A program made the translations under genes and the position numbers. Shown one piece after another: positions 7,567-13,921 of a stretch of 13,921 bases of DNA; position 1 is the first letter of the stretch; each line of letters opens with the position of its first letter. The notes below the pieces were generated by a model that was given only the letters and a program-made list of their open reading frames with translations, searched no databases and was not told the DNA's origin. The DNA comes from Collinsella aerofaciens. GTDB taxonomy: Bacteria; Actinomycetota; Coriobacteriia; Coriobacteriales; Coriobacteriaceae. The stretch is taken from NCBI GenBank assembly GCA_008671285.1, contig RPYR01000039.1:1-13921 (forward strand). The letters run 5' to 3'.

Positions 7567-8154
7567 TTACAGCGAGCCCTTGGTGCTGGGAATGCCCTGC
7601 ACGCGGGGGTCCAGCTCGCAGGCGCGGCGCATCGTGCGGCCCACGGCCTTAAAGGCGGCCTCGATAATGTGATGCGAGTTGCCGCCCACCAGCTCGCGCA
7701 CGTGCAGCGTGAGCTTGGCATCGCGCGCAAAGGCGTAGAAGAACTCGACGGCCAGCTCGGTATCGAAGCTGCCCACGCGCTCAGTCGGCACGGGCAGCTC
7801 GCAGTAGGCCTGCCCGCGGCCCGAAATGTCCACGGCAGCCATCACAAGCGTCTCGTCCATGGCGATCGCCGCGTCGGCAAAGCGCGTAACGCCCGCCTTG
7901 TCGCCCAGCGCCTGGCAAAACGCCTCGCCCAGCACAATGCCCGTGTCCTCGACGGTATGATGCGCATCGACTTCGACGTCGCCCACCGCGTGCACCGTCA
8001 AATCGAACAGGCCATGGCGGCCAAAAGCGTTGAGCATGTGGTCGAAAAACGGTACGCCGGTCGAGATATCACACACGCCGCATCCGTCCAGGTCGAGCTT
8101 TACAACAATGTCGGTCTCCCCCGTCTTGCGGGTCACCTCGGCATAGCGGTCCAT
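7567..8154 (-). CDS. hisB: Imidazoleglycerol-phosphate dehydratase HisB
   Basis: Dehydrates imidazole glycerol phosphate to imidazole acetol phosphate. The 195-residue protein contains only the dehydratase, with no HAD-type phosphatase domain as found in E. coli HisB. Manganese-binding signatures are VPFFDHMLNAFGRHG (34-48), DAHHTVEDTGI with H65, H66, E69, and NSHHIIEAAFKA with H161, H162, E165; the C-terminus PSTKGSL is typical. The hisC stop TAG is directly followed by its ATG with no gap, and the SD lies inside the end of hisC (GGAGGAGAT). The absence of a phosphatase domain makes a separate histidinol-phosphatase necessary, matching the PHP gene at 3535. Confidence 0.97.
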   Translation of the reverse strand: MDRYAEVTRKTGETDIVVKLDLDGCGVCDISTGVPFFDHMLNAFGRHGLFDLTVHAVGDVEVDAHHTVEDTGIVLGEAFCQALGDKAGVTRFADAAIAMDETLVMAAVDISGRGQAYCELPVPTERVGSFDTELAVEFFYAFARDAKLTLHVRELVGGNSHHIIEAAFKAVGRTMRRACELDPRVQGIPSTKGSL

Positions 8155-9270
8155 CTACATCTCCTCCTTCACCAGCGCGGCAAACGCGGCCAGCACCTCG
8201 TCGTTTTCCTGCGGGGTGCCCACGGTAATGCGCAGACAGTCCGCGAGCCCCGGCGCGTAACTAAAGTCGCGCACCAAAATCGAATACTCGTCGCGCAGAC
8301 GCTCGCGCACGCGCGTAGCATGCGGCGTGCGCACAAGCACAAAGTTCGCCGCGCTCGGCCATGCCTCCGCGGACATGCCCTCGGCAGCCATTGCGCGTAG
8401 GGCGCACAGCTCGCGCTCGCGCTCGGATGCAACCTGTGCCACCACGGGCGCGTACGCATCGCGGGCACGCACGCAGGCAAGCGCCGCCGCCTGGCTCAAC
8501 ACGTTGACCGAATAGATCTGGCGAATCGCCGCGAACACGTCGATGACCTCGGGCGCCGCGATCACATAGCCCAGGCGCGTGCCGGCGGCGCCGAACGCCT
8601 TGGACAGTGTATGCAGAATCACCAGGTTAGGATGCTCGGCAATAAGGCCTTGCGCCGTAGTTGCCGCGCCAAACGAATCGTCGGCAAACTCCACGTAGGC
8701 CTCGTCGACCATGACCATGCCGGGGCAGGCATCGCACAGAGCCGCAACAAAGTCGAGCGGCGCCACGTCACCCGTGGGATTGTTGGGCGAGGTCACGATC
8801 GCCAGATTGCACTCGGGAGCCGCCGCAAGCACCGCCGCCTGGTCGAGCTCAAAGGTCGCCGGGTCGCGCCACACGTCGCGCACCTCGGTCTGGCACAGCG
8901 ACGCAAAGAACGCATACTCGCTAAAGCACGGCGGGCAGTTGAGCAGGGTCCGCCCCGCGCCGCCAAACGCCAGCAGGAAGTTATAGAGTAGCTCGTCGCC
9001 GCCGTTGCCCACGCAGATGTTCTCGCGCGTCACGCCATGCCAGGCAGCAAGCTCGTCGCGCAGGTCGTTGGACATGGGATCGGGATAGCGGTTGAGCGGT
9101 GCGGCAGCCAAGGCCGCATCAACCGCCTCGCGCACGCCGGCCGGCACGGGATAGGTGTTCTCGTTGGCCGAAAGATTGATGCGCGTGGGCGTAAAGTTGG
9201 GATCGTAGGGCTCGATGCCGGTCAAGTAGGGCTGGACGAGCTCCTTCATGCGGGGCGTCAGCTCGGCCAT
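8155..9270 (-). CDS. hisC: Histidinol-phosphate aminotransferase HisC
   Basis: PLP-dependent class I/II aminotransferase that converts imidazole acetol phosphate and glutamate to histidinol phosphate. The 371-residue protein has LSANENTYPVP (33-43), YPDP (62-65), SPNNPTGD (161-168), D189 and Y192 in MVDEAYVEF, the PLP lysine K224 in LSKAFGAAGTRLGY, and R232. I chose ATG 9270 because AGGAGG lies 8 bases upstream inside the hisD tail, and the following MAELTPRMKELVQPYL suits the family; an in-frame start at 9339 would overlap hisD by 68 bases. The hisD stop is one base before the ATG, and hisB begins right after the stop. Confidence 0.96.
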   Translation of the reverse strand: MAELTPRMKELVQPYLTGIEPYDPNFTPTRINLSANENTYPVPAGVREAVDAALAAAPLNRYPDPMSNDLRDELAAWHGVTRENICVGNGGDELLYNFLLAFGGAGRTLLNCPPCFSEYAFFASLCQTEVRDVWRDPATFELDQAAVLAAAPECNLAIVTSPNNPTGDVAPLDFVAALCDACPGMVMVDEAYVEFADDSFGAATTAQGLIAEHPNLVILHTLSKAFGAAGTRLGYVIAAPEVIDVFAAIRQIYSVNVLSQAAALACVRARDAYAPVVAQVASERERELCALRAMAAEGMSAEAWPSAANFVLVRTPHATRVRERLRDEYSILVRDFSYAPGLADCLRITVGTPQENDEVLAAFAALVKEEM

Positions 9271-9271
9271 A

Positions 9272-10708
9272 TTAGGCCTCCTCGCCGGTCGCGCCAGCGG
9301 CACCGCCCGCAGCCGCCGCCAGGTCCACGCCCTCAGCAACCGTCGCCACGGCGTCGCCCGGCCAGGCGACCTTGGTCAGGTCGGCCGCAGCCAGTGACTC
9401 GGCACTCACGGCATCCTCGCCCTGCTCCAGCACGCGACGACGCAGGGCAGCAGAAAGCGCGTGCGCCCACAGGCCCTCGGCCTCGGCTAGACGCTGTGTG
9501 GCGGGAGCGTCAGAGAGCAGGCCCTCGGGCGTATAGCAAATGACGCTCGAGCGCTTAACGAACTCTTCGACCGAAAGCGGGTTGGAGAACATGGCCGTGC
9601 CGCCGGTTGGCAGCGTGTGGTTGGGACCGGCAACATAATCGCCGAGCGGCTCGGAGCTCCAAGCGCCCACAAAGATGGCGCCGGCGTTGCGAATGCCGCC
9701 GAGCAGGCCCATCGCGTCCTTGCAGTGCAGCTCCAAGTGCTCGGGCGCCACGGTATTCACCGCCTCGACGGCGGCAGCCATGTCGGCGGCCACCACGATG
9801 GTGCCCTCATTGTCGAGCGAAGCACGCGTGATCTCGGCACGCGGCGACTGCGCCACCAGGATATCGATGCCTGCCTCGACCTCGCGCGCAAACTGCTCGT
9901 CGCAGGTCACCAGATAGCAGGCTGCCAGCGGATCGTGCTCGGCCTGGGCCATCAGGTCGGCCGCGACCACCATGGGCTTGGCCGTGGCATCGGCCAGCAC
10001 GCAGACTTCGGAGGGGCCAGCGACCATGTCGATACCCACGTCGCCCGAGACAATCTGCTTGGCCGCAGCGACAAAGGCGTTGCCCGGGCCGGTGATCTTG
10101 TCGACGCGCGGAATAGTCTCGGTGCCGTACGCCAGCGCGGCCACGGCCTGAGCGCCACCCACCATATAGATCTCGTCCACGCCGCCGAGCTTTGCCGCGG
10201 CGAGCGTATACGGGCTGATCAGGCCATCTTTCTGCGGCGGGGTCACCATGACCACGCGCTTGACGCCGGCAACCTTGGCGGGAATGGCATTCATGAGCAC
10301 CGTGGAGGGATACTGCGCGCGACCGCCCGGCACGTAGATGCCGGCCGCCGCGAGCGGGGTCACCTTACCGCCGAGCATCGTGCCGTCCGCACGCGTGGTA
10401 AACCAGCTCTGCTCGACCTCGCGCTGGTGGAACTCACGAATCTGGCGTGCAGCCTTTTCGAGCGCCGCGGCAAAAGCGGGATCGAGGCCTTCGAGCGCGG
10501 CATCGATCTGCTCTTGCGGCAGACGGAAGCTCTGCAGCTCGACACCGTCAAAACGCTGGCAGTAATCGCGCACCGCGGCATCGCCGTTGGCACGCACGTT
10601 GGCCACGATATCGCGGGCGGCGTCGACGATGTTTTGCGGCAGCACGCCCTTGCGGTTGAGGTGGTTGGTAACGAGGCGCTCACCGGGAGCAAGCTTGATG
10701 GTCTTCAT
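9272..10708 (-). CDS. hisD: Histidinol dehydrogenase HisD
   Basis: Oxidises L-histidinol to L-histidine in two NAD+-dependent steps with a zinc ion. Motifs: [13 protein letters not shown] (205-217), [11 protein letters not shown] (230-240), zinc ligands Q255 and H258 in [10 protein letters not shown], the catalytic E323-H324 in APEHLEL, D357 in [15 protein letters not shown] and H416 in [10 protein letters not shown]. It has 478 residues against about 430-440 usually; the extra lies in an alanine/glycine-rich tail after about residue 432 that probably is disordered. ATG at 10708 has GGGGAT 8 bases upstream. It lies 105 bases after hisZG, across a terminator-like hairpin, and is followed at once by hisC. 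Confidence 0.97.
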   Translation of the reverse strand: MKTIKLAPGERLVTNHLNRKGVLPQNIVDAARDIVANVRANGDAAVRDYCQRFDGVELQSFRLPQEQIDAALEGLDPAFAAALEKAARQIREFHQREVEQSWFTTRADGTMLGGKVTPLAAAGIYVPGGRAQYPSTVLMNAIPAKVAGVKRVVMVTPPQKDGLISPYTLAAAKLGGVDEIYMVGGAQAVAALAYGTETIPRVDKITGPGNAFVAAAKQIVSGDVGIDMVAGPSEVCVLADATAKPMVVAADLMAQAEHDPLAACYLVTCDEQFAREVEAGIDILVAQSPRAEITRASLDNEGTIVVAADMAAAVEAVNTVAPEHLELHCKDAMGLLGGIRNAGAIFVGAWSSEPLGDYVAGPNHTLPTGGTAMFSNPLSVEEFVKRSSVICYTPEGLLSDAPATQRLAEAEGLWAHALSAALRRRVLEQGEDAVSAESLAAADLTKVAWPGDAVATVAEGVDLAAAAGGAAGATGEEA

Positions 10709-10740
10709 ATCGGTATCCCCTATCGGTCGAGGTTGTGTTC

Positions 10741-10773
10741 GAAAAACGAGCGACTGGGCAGCGGCACCAGTCG
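10741..10773 (-). terminator. Terminator-like hairpin between hisZG and hisD
   Basis: On the minus strand CGACTGG (10773-10767) pairs with CCAGTCG (10757-10751) around a 9-nt loop, followed by CTCGTTTTTC. This 7-bp stem with a T5 run is the form of a weak intrinsic terminator. It lies in the middle of the 105-base gap between the hisZG stop and the hisD ATG. Partial termination or an attenuator would lower hisD-and-distal expression relative to hisZG. No leader peptide or known regulator site is evident beside it. Confidence 0.5.
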
Positions 10774-10813
10774 GCCCGCAGCCCGTACGTTGGGGCGCCC
10801 GTGCGCGCTCGCG

Positions 10814-12529
10814 CTATTGTGCCGAGCCCGCGACGGGCTCAAAATGCTTGTCCTTCACGGCAGCCGCCAAGCGATCTGCCAGATTGCGTACGCGCGGATC
10901 CAGACGTGCGGCGCCCGGATTGACAAAGAAGCGGGCCGTGCAGTCCATGATGCGGCCGGTGATGACCAGGTCGTTATCGCGCAGCGTGGCGCCCGTGGCG
11001 GCAATATCCACGATGCGATCGGTCATGCCGACGATGGGGCCCAGCTCGATGTTGCCGTGCAGTGAGACGATATCGGCGTTCACGCCTCGCTCGGCATACC
11101 AGGCACTCGCGATGCGCGGATACTTGGTGGCCACGCGAAGCGACCCGCGGCGAGCATAGTTGCGCTCGGCCTGACCGGCGCGCCGTGCGGGCTCCGCCTC
11201 GATAAAGGTGCACAGGCCATAGCCCAGGTCGACCAGCTGCAGCAGGTTGAGGTCTGCCTCGATGAGCGAGTCCCAGCCGCAGATGCCGCAATCGGCACCG
11301 CCGCAACCCACAAAGGCAGGCGCATCGCTGGGACGCACGATGACAAACTCGATATCGCCGACCGCGCCCTCGCCGGCACGCGTGTCGCGGCCGCGCACGA
11401 TCAGGTGACGGCCGGGGTCACGCAGCTCGGAGACGTCCAGGCCCGCGGTCTCAAGCACGTCGAGGGTATCGGCCTTGAGCGAACCCTTGGGCACGGCGAT
11501 ACGCAGCGGCCCCTCGGCGCCACGGCCCACGGCGTGGTCGCCATCGGAAGCGGCGTCCTCGGCCGAGGTGCGCACGGCCTCCAGACGCTCGAGCGAAAAG
11601 GCGAAGCCCGCCGCCGGCACCTCGATACCGTCGCCAAACGCACCGGTAAAGATGGAGTCGTAGCGTCCGCCCGAACCGACCGGATCGGGCAGGCCGCCGG
11701 CATAGGCCTTAAAGACCAGACCCGTGTAGTAATCAAAAGAATTCATGATGGAGAAGTCGAAGGACAGCACCTGGGCGTCCTCGGGAGCCAGGCCCTCGAC
11801 CAGGGCACGCAGCTCGCGCGTCAGCGGCGCGACGATGCCGGCAGCCTCCAGCAGCGCATCCACGCGGTCGAGCACCTCGGCACCACCGTGCAGGCGCGGC
11901 AGCTCGCTAATGGCGGCCTTGACGGCATCGGACTCGACGCTGGCAGCCACGCGGGCATCGAGGCCCACAAAGTCGTTGGCATGCACGCAGCGCAGGGCCT
12001 CGGCAGCCAGCTCACGATCCTCGCATACCGCGAGCAATTCCTTAAAAGGACGCACGCTGCCTGCGATAATGCGCGCATCGGGAAGTGCCAACTTGCGCAC
12101 GGCCTCGGCCACGAGCGAGACAATCTCGACATCGCCCGCGGTATCGCCCGCGCCGATAAGCTCAAAACCCAGTTGCGTAAACTGACGCGAGCCGCCGGCA
12201 TTGCGCTGACACTCGCGGACCACCGGCGCCTCATAGCGCAGGCGCAGCGGCAGATCGGCCGCGCGCATGCGAGTCGAAACCAGGCGAACGATCGGCAGCG
12301 TGTTGTCGGGACGGACCACCAGCAGGCGACCATCATCGTCAAAGAGCTTAAACGGCGTGTCCGCAATGCGGCCGCCTTCCTCGAGCGAACCCTTGTCCTC
12401 GAGCAGCGGCGTCTCGACCGGAAGGTAATGATGTTCCCTAAAGCAGCCCTTCACCGTACATGCGATCTCCTCGCGCGCCTGAGCCTCCTCGGGCAATATG
12501 TCCCGGAATCCCCACGGTGTGGCCGTCAT
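10814..12529 (-). CDS. Fused HisZ-HisG: ATP phosphoribosyltransferase regulatory and catalytic chains
   Basis: Makes phosphoribosyl-ATP from ATP and PRPP, the first and controlled step of histidine synthesis. Residues 1-322 are a HisZ (HisRS-like) domain: RPDNTLPIVRL (73-83), motif-2-like RYEAPVVRECQRNAGG (98-113), FDYYTGLVFKAY (265-276) and GSGGRYD (285-291). The HisRS RGLDYYT arginine is replaced (MNSFDYYTG), so tRNA charging is unlikely. Residues 322-340 are a hydrophilic linker. Residues 341-571 are short-form HisG: PLRIAVPKGSLKADTL, VRPSDAPAF (398-406), YPRIASAWYAERG (470-482), and PRPP-loop DIAATGATLRDN (508-519). No stop or frameshift lies between the parts, which are usually two genes. 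ATG at 12529 follows GAGGAGG. It is the first gene of the operon. The short HisG form depends on HisZ for activity and feedback, so fusion fixes a 1:1 ratio. Confidence 0.92.
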   Translation of the reverse strand: MTATPWGFRDILPEEAQAREEIACTVKGCFREHHYLPVETPLLEDKGSLEEGGRIADTPFKLFDDDGRLLVVRPDNTLPIVRLVSTRMRAADLPLRLRYEAPVVRECQRNAGGSRQFTQLGFELIGAGDTAGDVEIVSLVAEAVRKLALPDARIIAGSVRPFKELLAVCEDRELAAEALRCVHANDFVGLDARVAASVESDAVKAAISELPRLHGGAEVLDRVDALLEAAGIVAPLTRELRALVEGLAPEDAQVLSFDFSIMNSFDYYTGLVFKAYAGGLPDPVGSGGRYDSIFTGAFGDGIEVPAAGFAFSLERLEAVRTSAEDAASDGDHAVGRGAEGPLRIAVPKGSLKADTLDVLETAGLDVSELRDPGRHLIVRGRDTRAGEGAVGDIEFVIVRPSDAPAFVGCGGADCGICGWDSLIEADLNLLQLVDLGYGLCTFIEAEPARRAGQAERNYARRGSLRVATKYPRIASAWYAERGVNADIVSLHGNIELGPIVGMTDRIVDIAATGATLRDNDLVITGRIMDCTARFFVNPGAARLDPRVRNLADRLAAAVKDKHFEPVAGSAQ

Positions 12530-12564
12530 CTGGTGAGCCTCCTCATGCTGTGTTTCATATAGAG

Positions 12565-12596
12565 CAGAAGACCGGCATAGCTCCGCCGGTCTTCTG
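12565..12596 (-). promoter_or_regulatory. 12-bp hairpin in the his operon upstream region
   Basis: CAGAAGACCGGC (12565-12576) and its complement (12585-12596) form a perfect 12-bp stem with an 8-nt loop. It ends 35 bases before the hisZG ATG and 103 bases after the FrlC-like gene. On the minus strand it is followed by CTCTATATG with no T-run, so it is either a weak terminator of the frl-type operon or a structure in the his leader. A TATGCT about 12611-12606 upstream could be a -10, without a clear -35. I found no T-box consensus (AGGGTGGNACCGCG) and no run of His codons. Confidence 0.55.
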
Positions 12597-12699
12597 GGTA
12601 CTTTAGCATACTAGAGTGTTTGCGGGGAGAATCGTCCTCCTCGGCTCACACCGTATTCATTTGGAAACATAGGAGCGGATTGTCGCAACCCAACCCCAC

Positions 12700-13536
12700 C
12701 TAGACGCCAATCGCACGACGATACTCTGCCATTACCTGCGCATCGGCTGCCGCGGGATTGGCGAAATAGCGCCAATCATAGGTCTCGGCCGAAACAACTC
12801 CGCGATAGCCGCGCGCCACCAACCTATCCAGGTCGGCGCGCATATCGCGGTCGCCGTCACCCCAGGCAAGATGCGTCGTGCCATCTGCCGCAACATCGAC
12901 AAAATGCACGTGGGCGACATCATCGCCAAGCAGATCGAAATAATCGTCGATGGTATCCCCCGCCACCGCCATAGCGCCCAAATCCAGACATGCCTTAAGT
13001 GCCGGATGATCAACTGCCTCGATCATGCGCTTCGTATCGGCCGCCGAGTTCACGATCATCGACTCAACCGGCTGCAGGGCCTCGAGCACCAGTCGCACGC
13101 CGCGCTCTCCCGCATGCTCGGCAATCGCACGCAGCATCGAGGCGCTGCGACCCCACGCGTCCTCGATCGGCTCGTTCAAAAATGCCCAGCCGCTCGAGAC
13201 CATGACCTGCTCGGCTCCAAGTTCCGCCGCGATATCCACAACGTTCTTAAAGTACGCGAGCGTGCGGGCACGCGCCTCATTCCCGCGCGCCGCGATATTC
13301 CACGGCTTGGGGTTGTTCTGTTCGGGACAAAGCCCCACAATCCGAACCCCATACCGCTGTGACAGCTCCTGCACCTGCTCGAGCGAATCGTATCCATGGC
13401 AATCGACATACAGATGCATCGCCCCGGTCCAAAGCTCGCAACACGTGTAGCCCGAAGCCGACGCCGAAGAAAAGAACTCCTCAAGGTCAAAATAACGATG
13501 GCTGATATTCATGACGGCAAGCTGGGGATAGCTCAT
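12700..13536 (-). CDS. FrlC-like TIM-barrel sugar-adduct epimerase
   Basis: A xylose-isomerase-like TIM barrel of 278 residues, close to E. coli fructoselysine 3-epimerase FrlC (about 276). Metal ligands fit the family: E152 in LVLEALQPVES, D185 in ACLDLGAM, H211 in HVHFVDV and E251 in VSAETYDW; GLCPEQNNP (68-76) and the AADGTTHLAWGDGD stretch (216-229) also match the FrlC layout. ATG 13536 has GGAGAG 6 bases upstream; an extended start at 13596 has no SD. Its partner upstream is an FrlB-like SIS deglycase, which favours an Amadori-product pathway (epimerisation of fructoselysine-type adducts). Substrate is not certain: the same fold includes hydroxypyruvate isomerase, tagatose epimerase and myo-inositol enzymes. 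The stop is 170 bases before hisZG. Confidence 0.8.
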   Translation of the reverse strand: MSYPQLAVMNISHRYFDLEEFFSSASASGYTCCELWTGAMHLYVDCHGYDSLEQVQELSQRYGVRIVGLCPEQNNPKPWNIAARGNEARARTLAYFKNVVDIAAELGAEQVMVSSGWAFLNEPIEDAWGRSASMLRAIAEHAGERGVRLVLEALQPVESMIVNSAADTKRMIEAVDHPALKACLDLGAMAVAGDTIDDYFDLLGDDVAHVHFVDVAADGTTHLAWGDGDRDMRADLDRLVARGYRGVVSAETYDWRYFANPAAADAQVMAEYRRAIGV

Positions 13537-13609
13537 AATTACTCTCCAACCCAAGCGAGGCCCCGTTCCATATAGGAGCGAGGCCCAATTACACAAACGT
13601 TATTTGCTC

Positions 13610-13921
13610 TTAGTAGTCGAACTGGTGATAGTAGCGACGGTAGTTGAGGTTGTGCTTGGTGACCGTCTCGTAGTAAGCGGCAAGGCGATCGGTGATCAGC
13701 GAGGAGAGGATCCACGGAGACACGATGACGCGGAACTCGTCGTCAAGGCCGGGAATCGCGAACTCGGCGGTGTCGATGACGTTGATGTCGGTGTCGCCGG
13801 TCACGCCGCGGGTCAGGAACGCGCGGACGCGCTCGTCGAGCTTGCGGTTCTCGTCCTCGCCCATGAACAGGAAGACCGGGACGCCGGGCTCCACGAGCTC
13901 GAGGGTGCCGTGGAAGAAGTC
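13610..13921 (-). CDS. FrlB-like SIS-domain sugar-phosphate deglycase, C-terminal end only
   Basis: The minus-strand frame runs from the window edge to TAA at 13610, giving 103 residues. It opens DFFHGTLELVEPGVPV, the HG-[T/P]-E motif at the second SIS domain of FrlB-type enzymes, and ends in RRYYHQFDY, resembling the RRY..KVEY tail of that family. FrlB cleaves fructoselysine 6-phosphate to glucose 6-phosphate and lysine; related enzymes act on other Amadori phosphates. The N-terminal two-thirds lie outside the window. It is 73 bases before the FrlC-like gene on the same strand, likely co-transcribed. The substrate could also be another aldosamine or glucoselysine phosphate. Confidence 0.75.
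   Translation of the reverse strand, partial: DFFHGTLELVEPGVPVFLFMGEDENRKLDERVRAFLTRGVTGDTDINVIDTAEFAIPGLDDEFRVIVSPWILSSLITDRLAAYYETVTKHNLNYRRYYHQFDY

Noticed and set aside
9617..11065. Very long plus-strand open frame opposite hisD and HisG
   Set aside because: Antisense shadow of two well-supported genes; rich in His/Arg/Gly as expected from the reverse of GC-rich codons, and crosses a gene boundary.
12529..12562. Ten-codon frame starting MKHS on the minus strand whose TGA overlaps the hisZG ATG, a possible his leader peptide
   Set aside because: Only one His codon, no ribosome site before it, and no alternative terminator fold next to it; it mainly overlaps the hisZG SD.
11405..12562. 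385-residue plus-strand open frame opposite the HisZ part of hisZG
   Set aside because: Antisense shadow of the HisZ domain; no ribosome site and no protein family pattern.
12530..12700. T-box riboswitch upstream of the his operon
   Set aside because: No T-box 14-nt consensus; GGTGGGG near 12700 overlaps the FrlC-like stop codon and lacks the rest of the motif.
13554..13586. AGCGAGGCCC direct repeat (13554-13563 and 13577-13586) between the SIS and FrlC-like genes
   Set aside because: Real 10-bp match, but short and GC-rich in a GC-rich genome, with no promoter signal beside it.

Overview
The window looks like chromosome from a high-GC member of the Coriobacteriia, most like Collinsella. 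This is inferred from GC-rich codons, SD-led tightly packed operons, short inverted repeats with a GGGACAG core between genes, and a Z-type histidine pathway; I did no database comparison. All genes except one lie on the minus strand.

Layout by coordinate. 1-1044: 5' part of enolase (eno), cut by the window edge. 1045-1236: eno upstream region with a 10-bp direct repeat, then a strong intrinsic terminator for mazG. 1237-3194: a minus-strand group of larC2-like gene, YfcE/MJ0936-type phosphodiesterase and mazG. 3195-3534: a 340-base gap carrying a 23-bp-arm inverted repeat. 3535-4446 (plus strand): a PHP-family histidinol-phosphatase. 4447-4566: convergent gap with a 26-bp-arm inverted repeat. 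4567-12529: the histidine operon, transcribed right to left as hisZG-hisD-hisC-hisB-hisH-hisA-hisF-hisI-hisE. 12530-12699: his upstream region with a 12-bp hairpin. 12700-13921: a FrlC-like TIM-barrel epimerase and the C-terminal end of a FrlB-like SIS deglycase, probably the tail of an Amadori-product (fructoselysine-type) catabolic operon.

Together the his genes and the PHP phosphatase supply every step from ATP plus PRPP to histidine. HisZG makes phosphoribosyl-ATP, HisE and HisI trim and open it, HisA isomerises it, HisH/HisF add nitrogen and close the imidazole, HisB dehydrates, HisC transaminates, the PHP enzyme dephosphorylates and HisD oxidises twice. HisB has only the dehydratase domain, so the neighbouring PHP protein fits the missing phosphatase step.

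The most notable points are the fusion of HisZ and HisG into one 571-residue chain, a LarC C-terminal domain encoded without its N-terminal half or other lar genes, and three long inverted repeats in gaps between genes, one of them inside the his operon. A terminator-like hairpin between hisZG and hisD could set the ratio of the first enzyme to the rest. No clearly new multi-gene system is visible; most of the window is recognisable metabolism.
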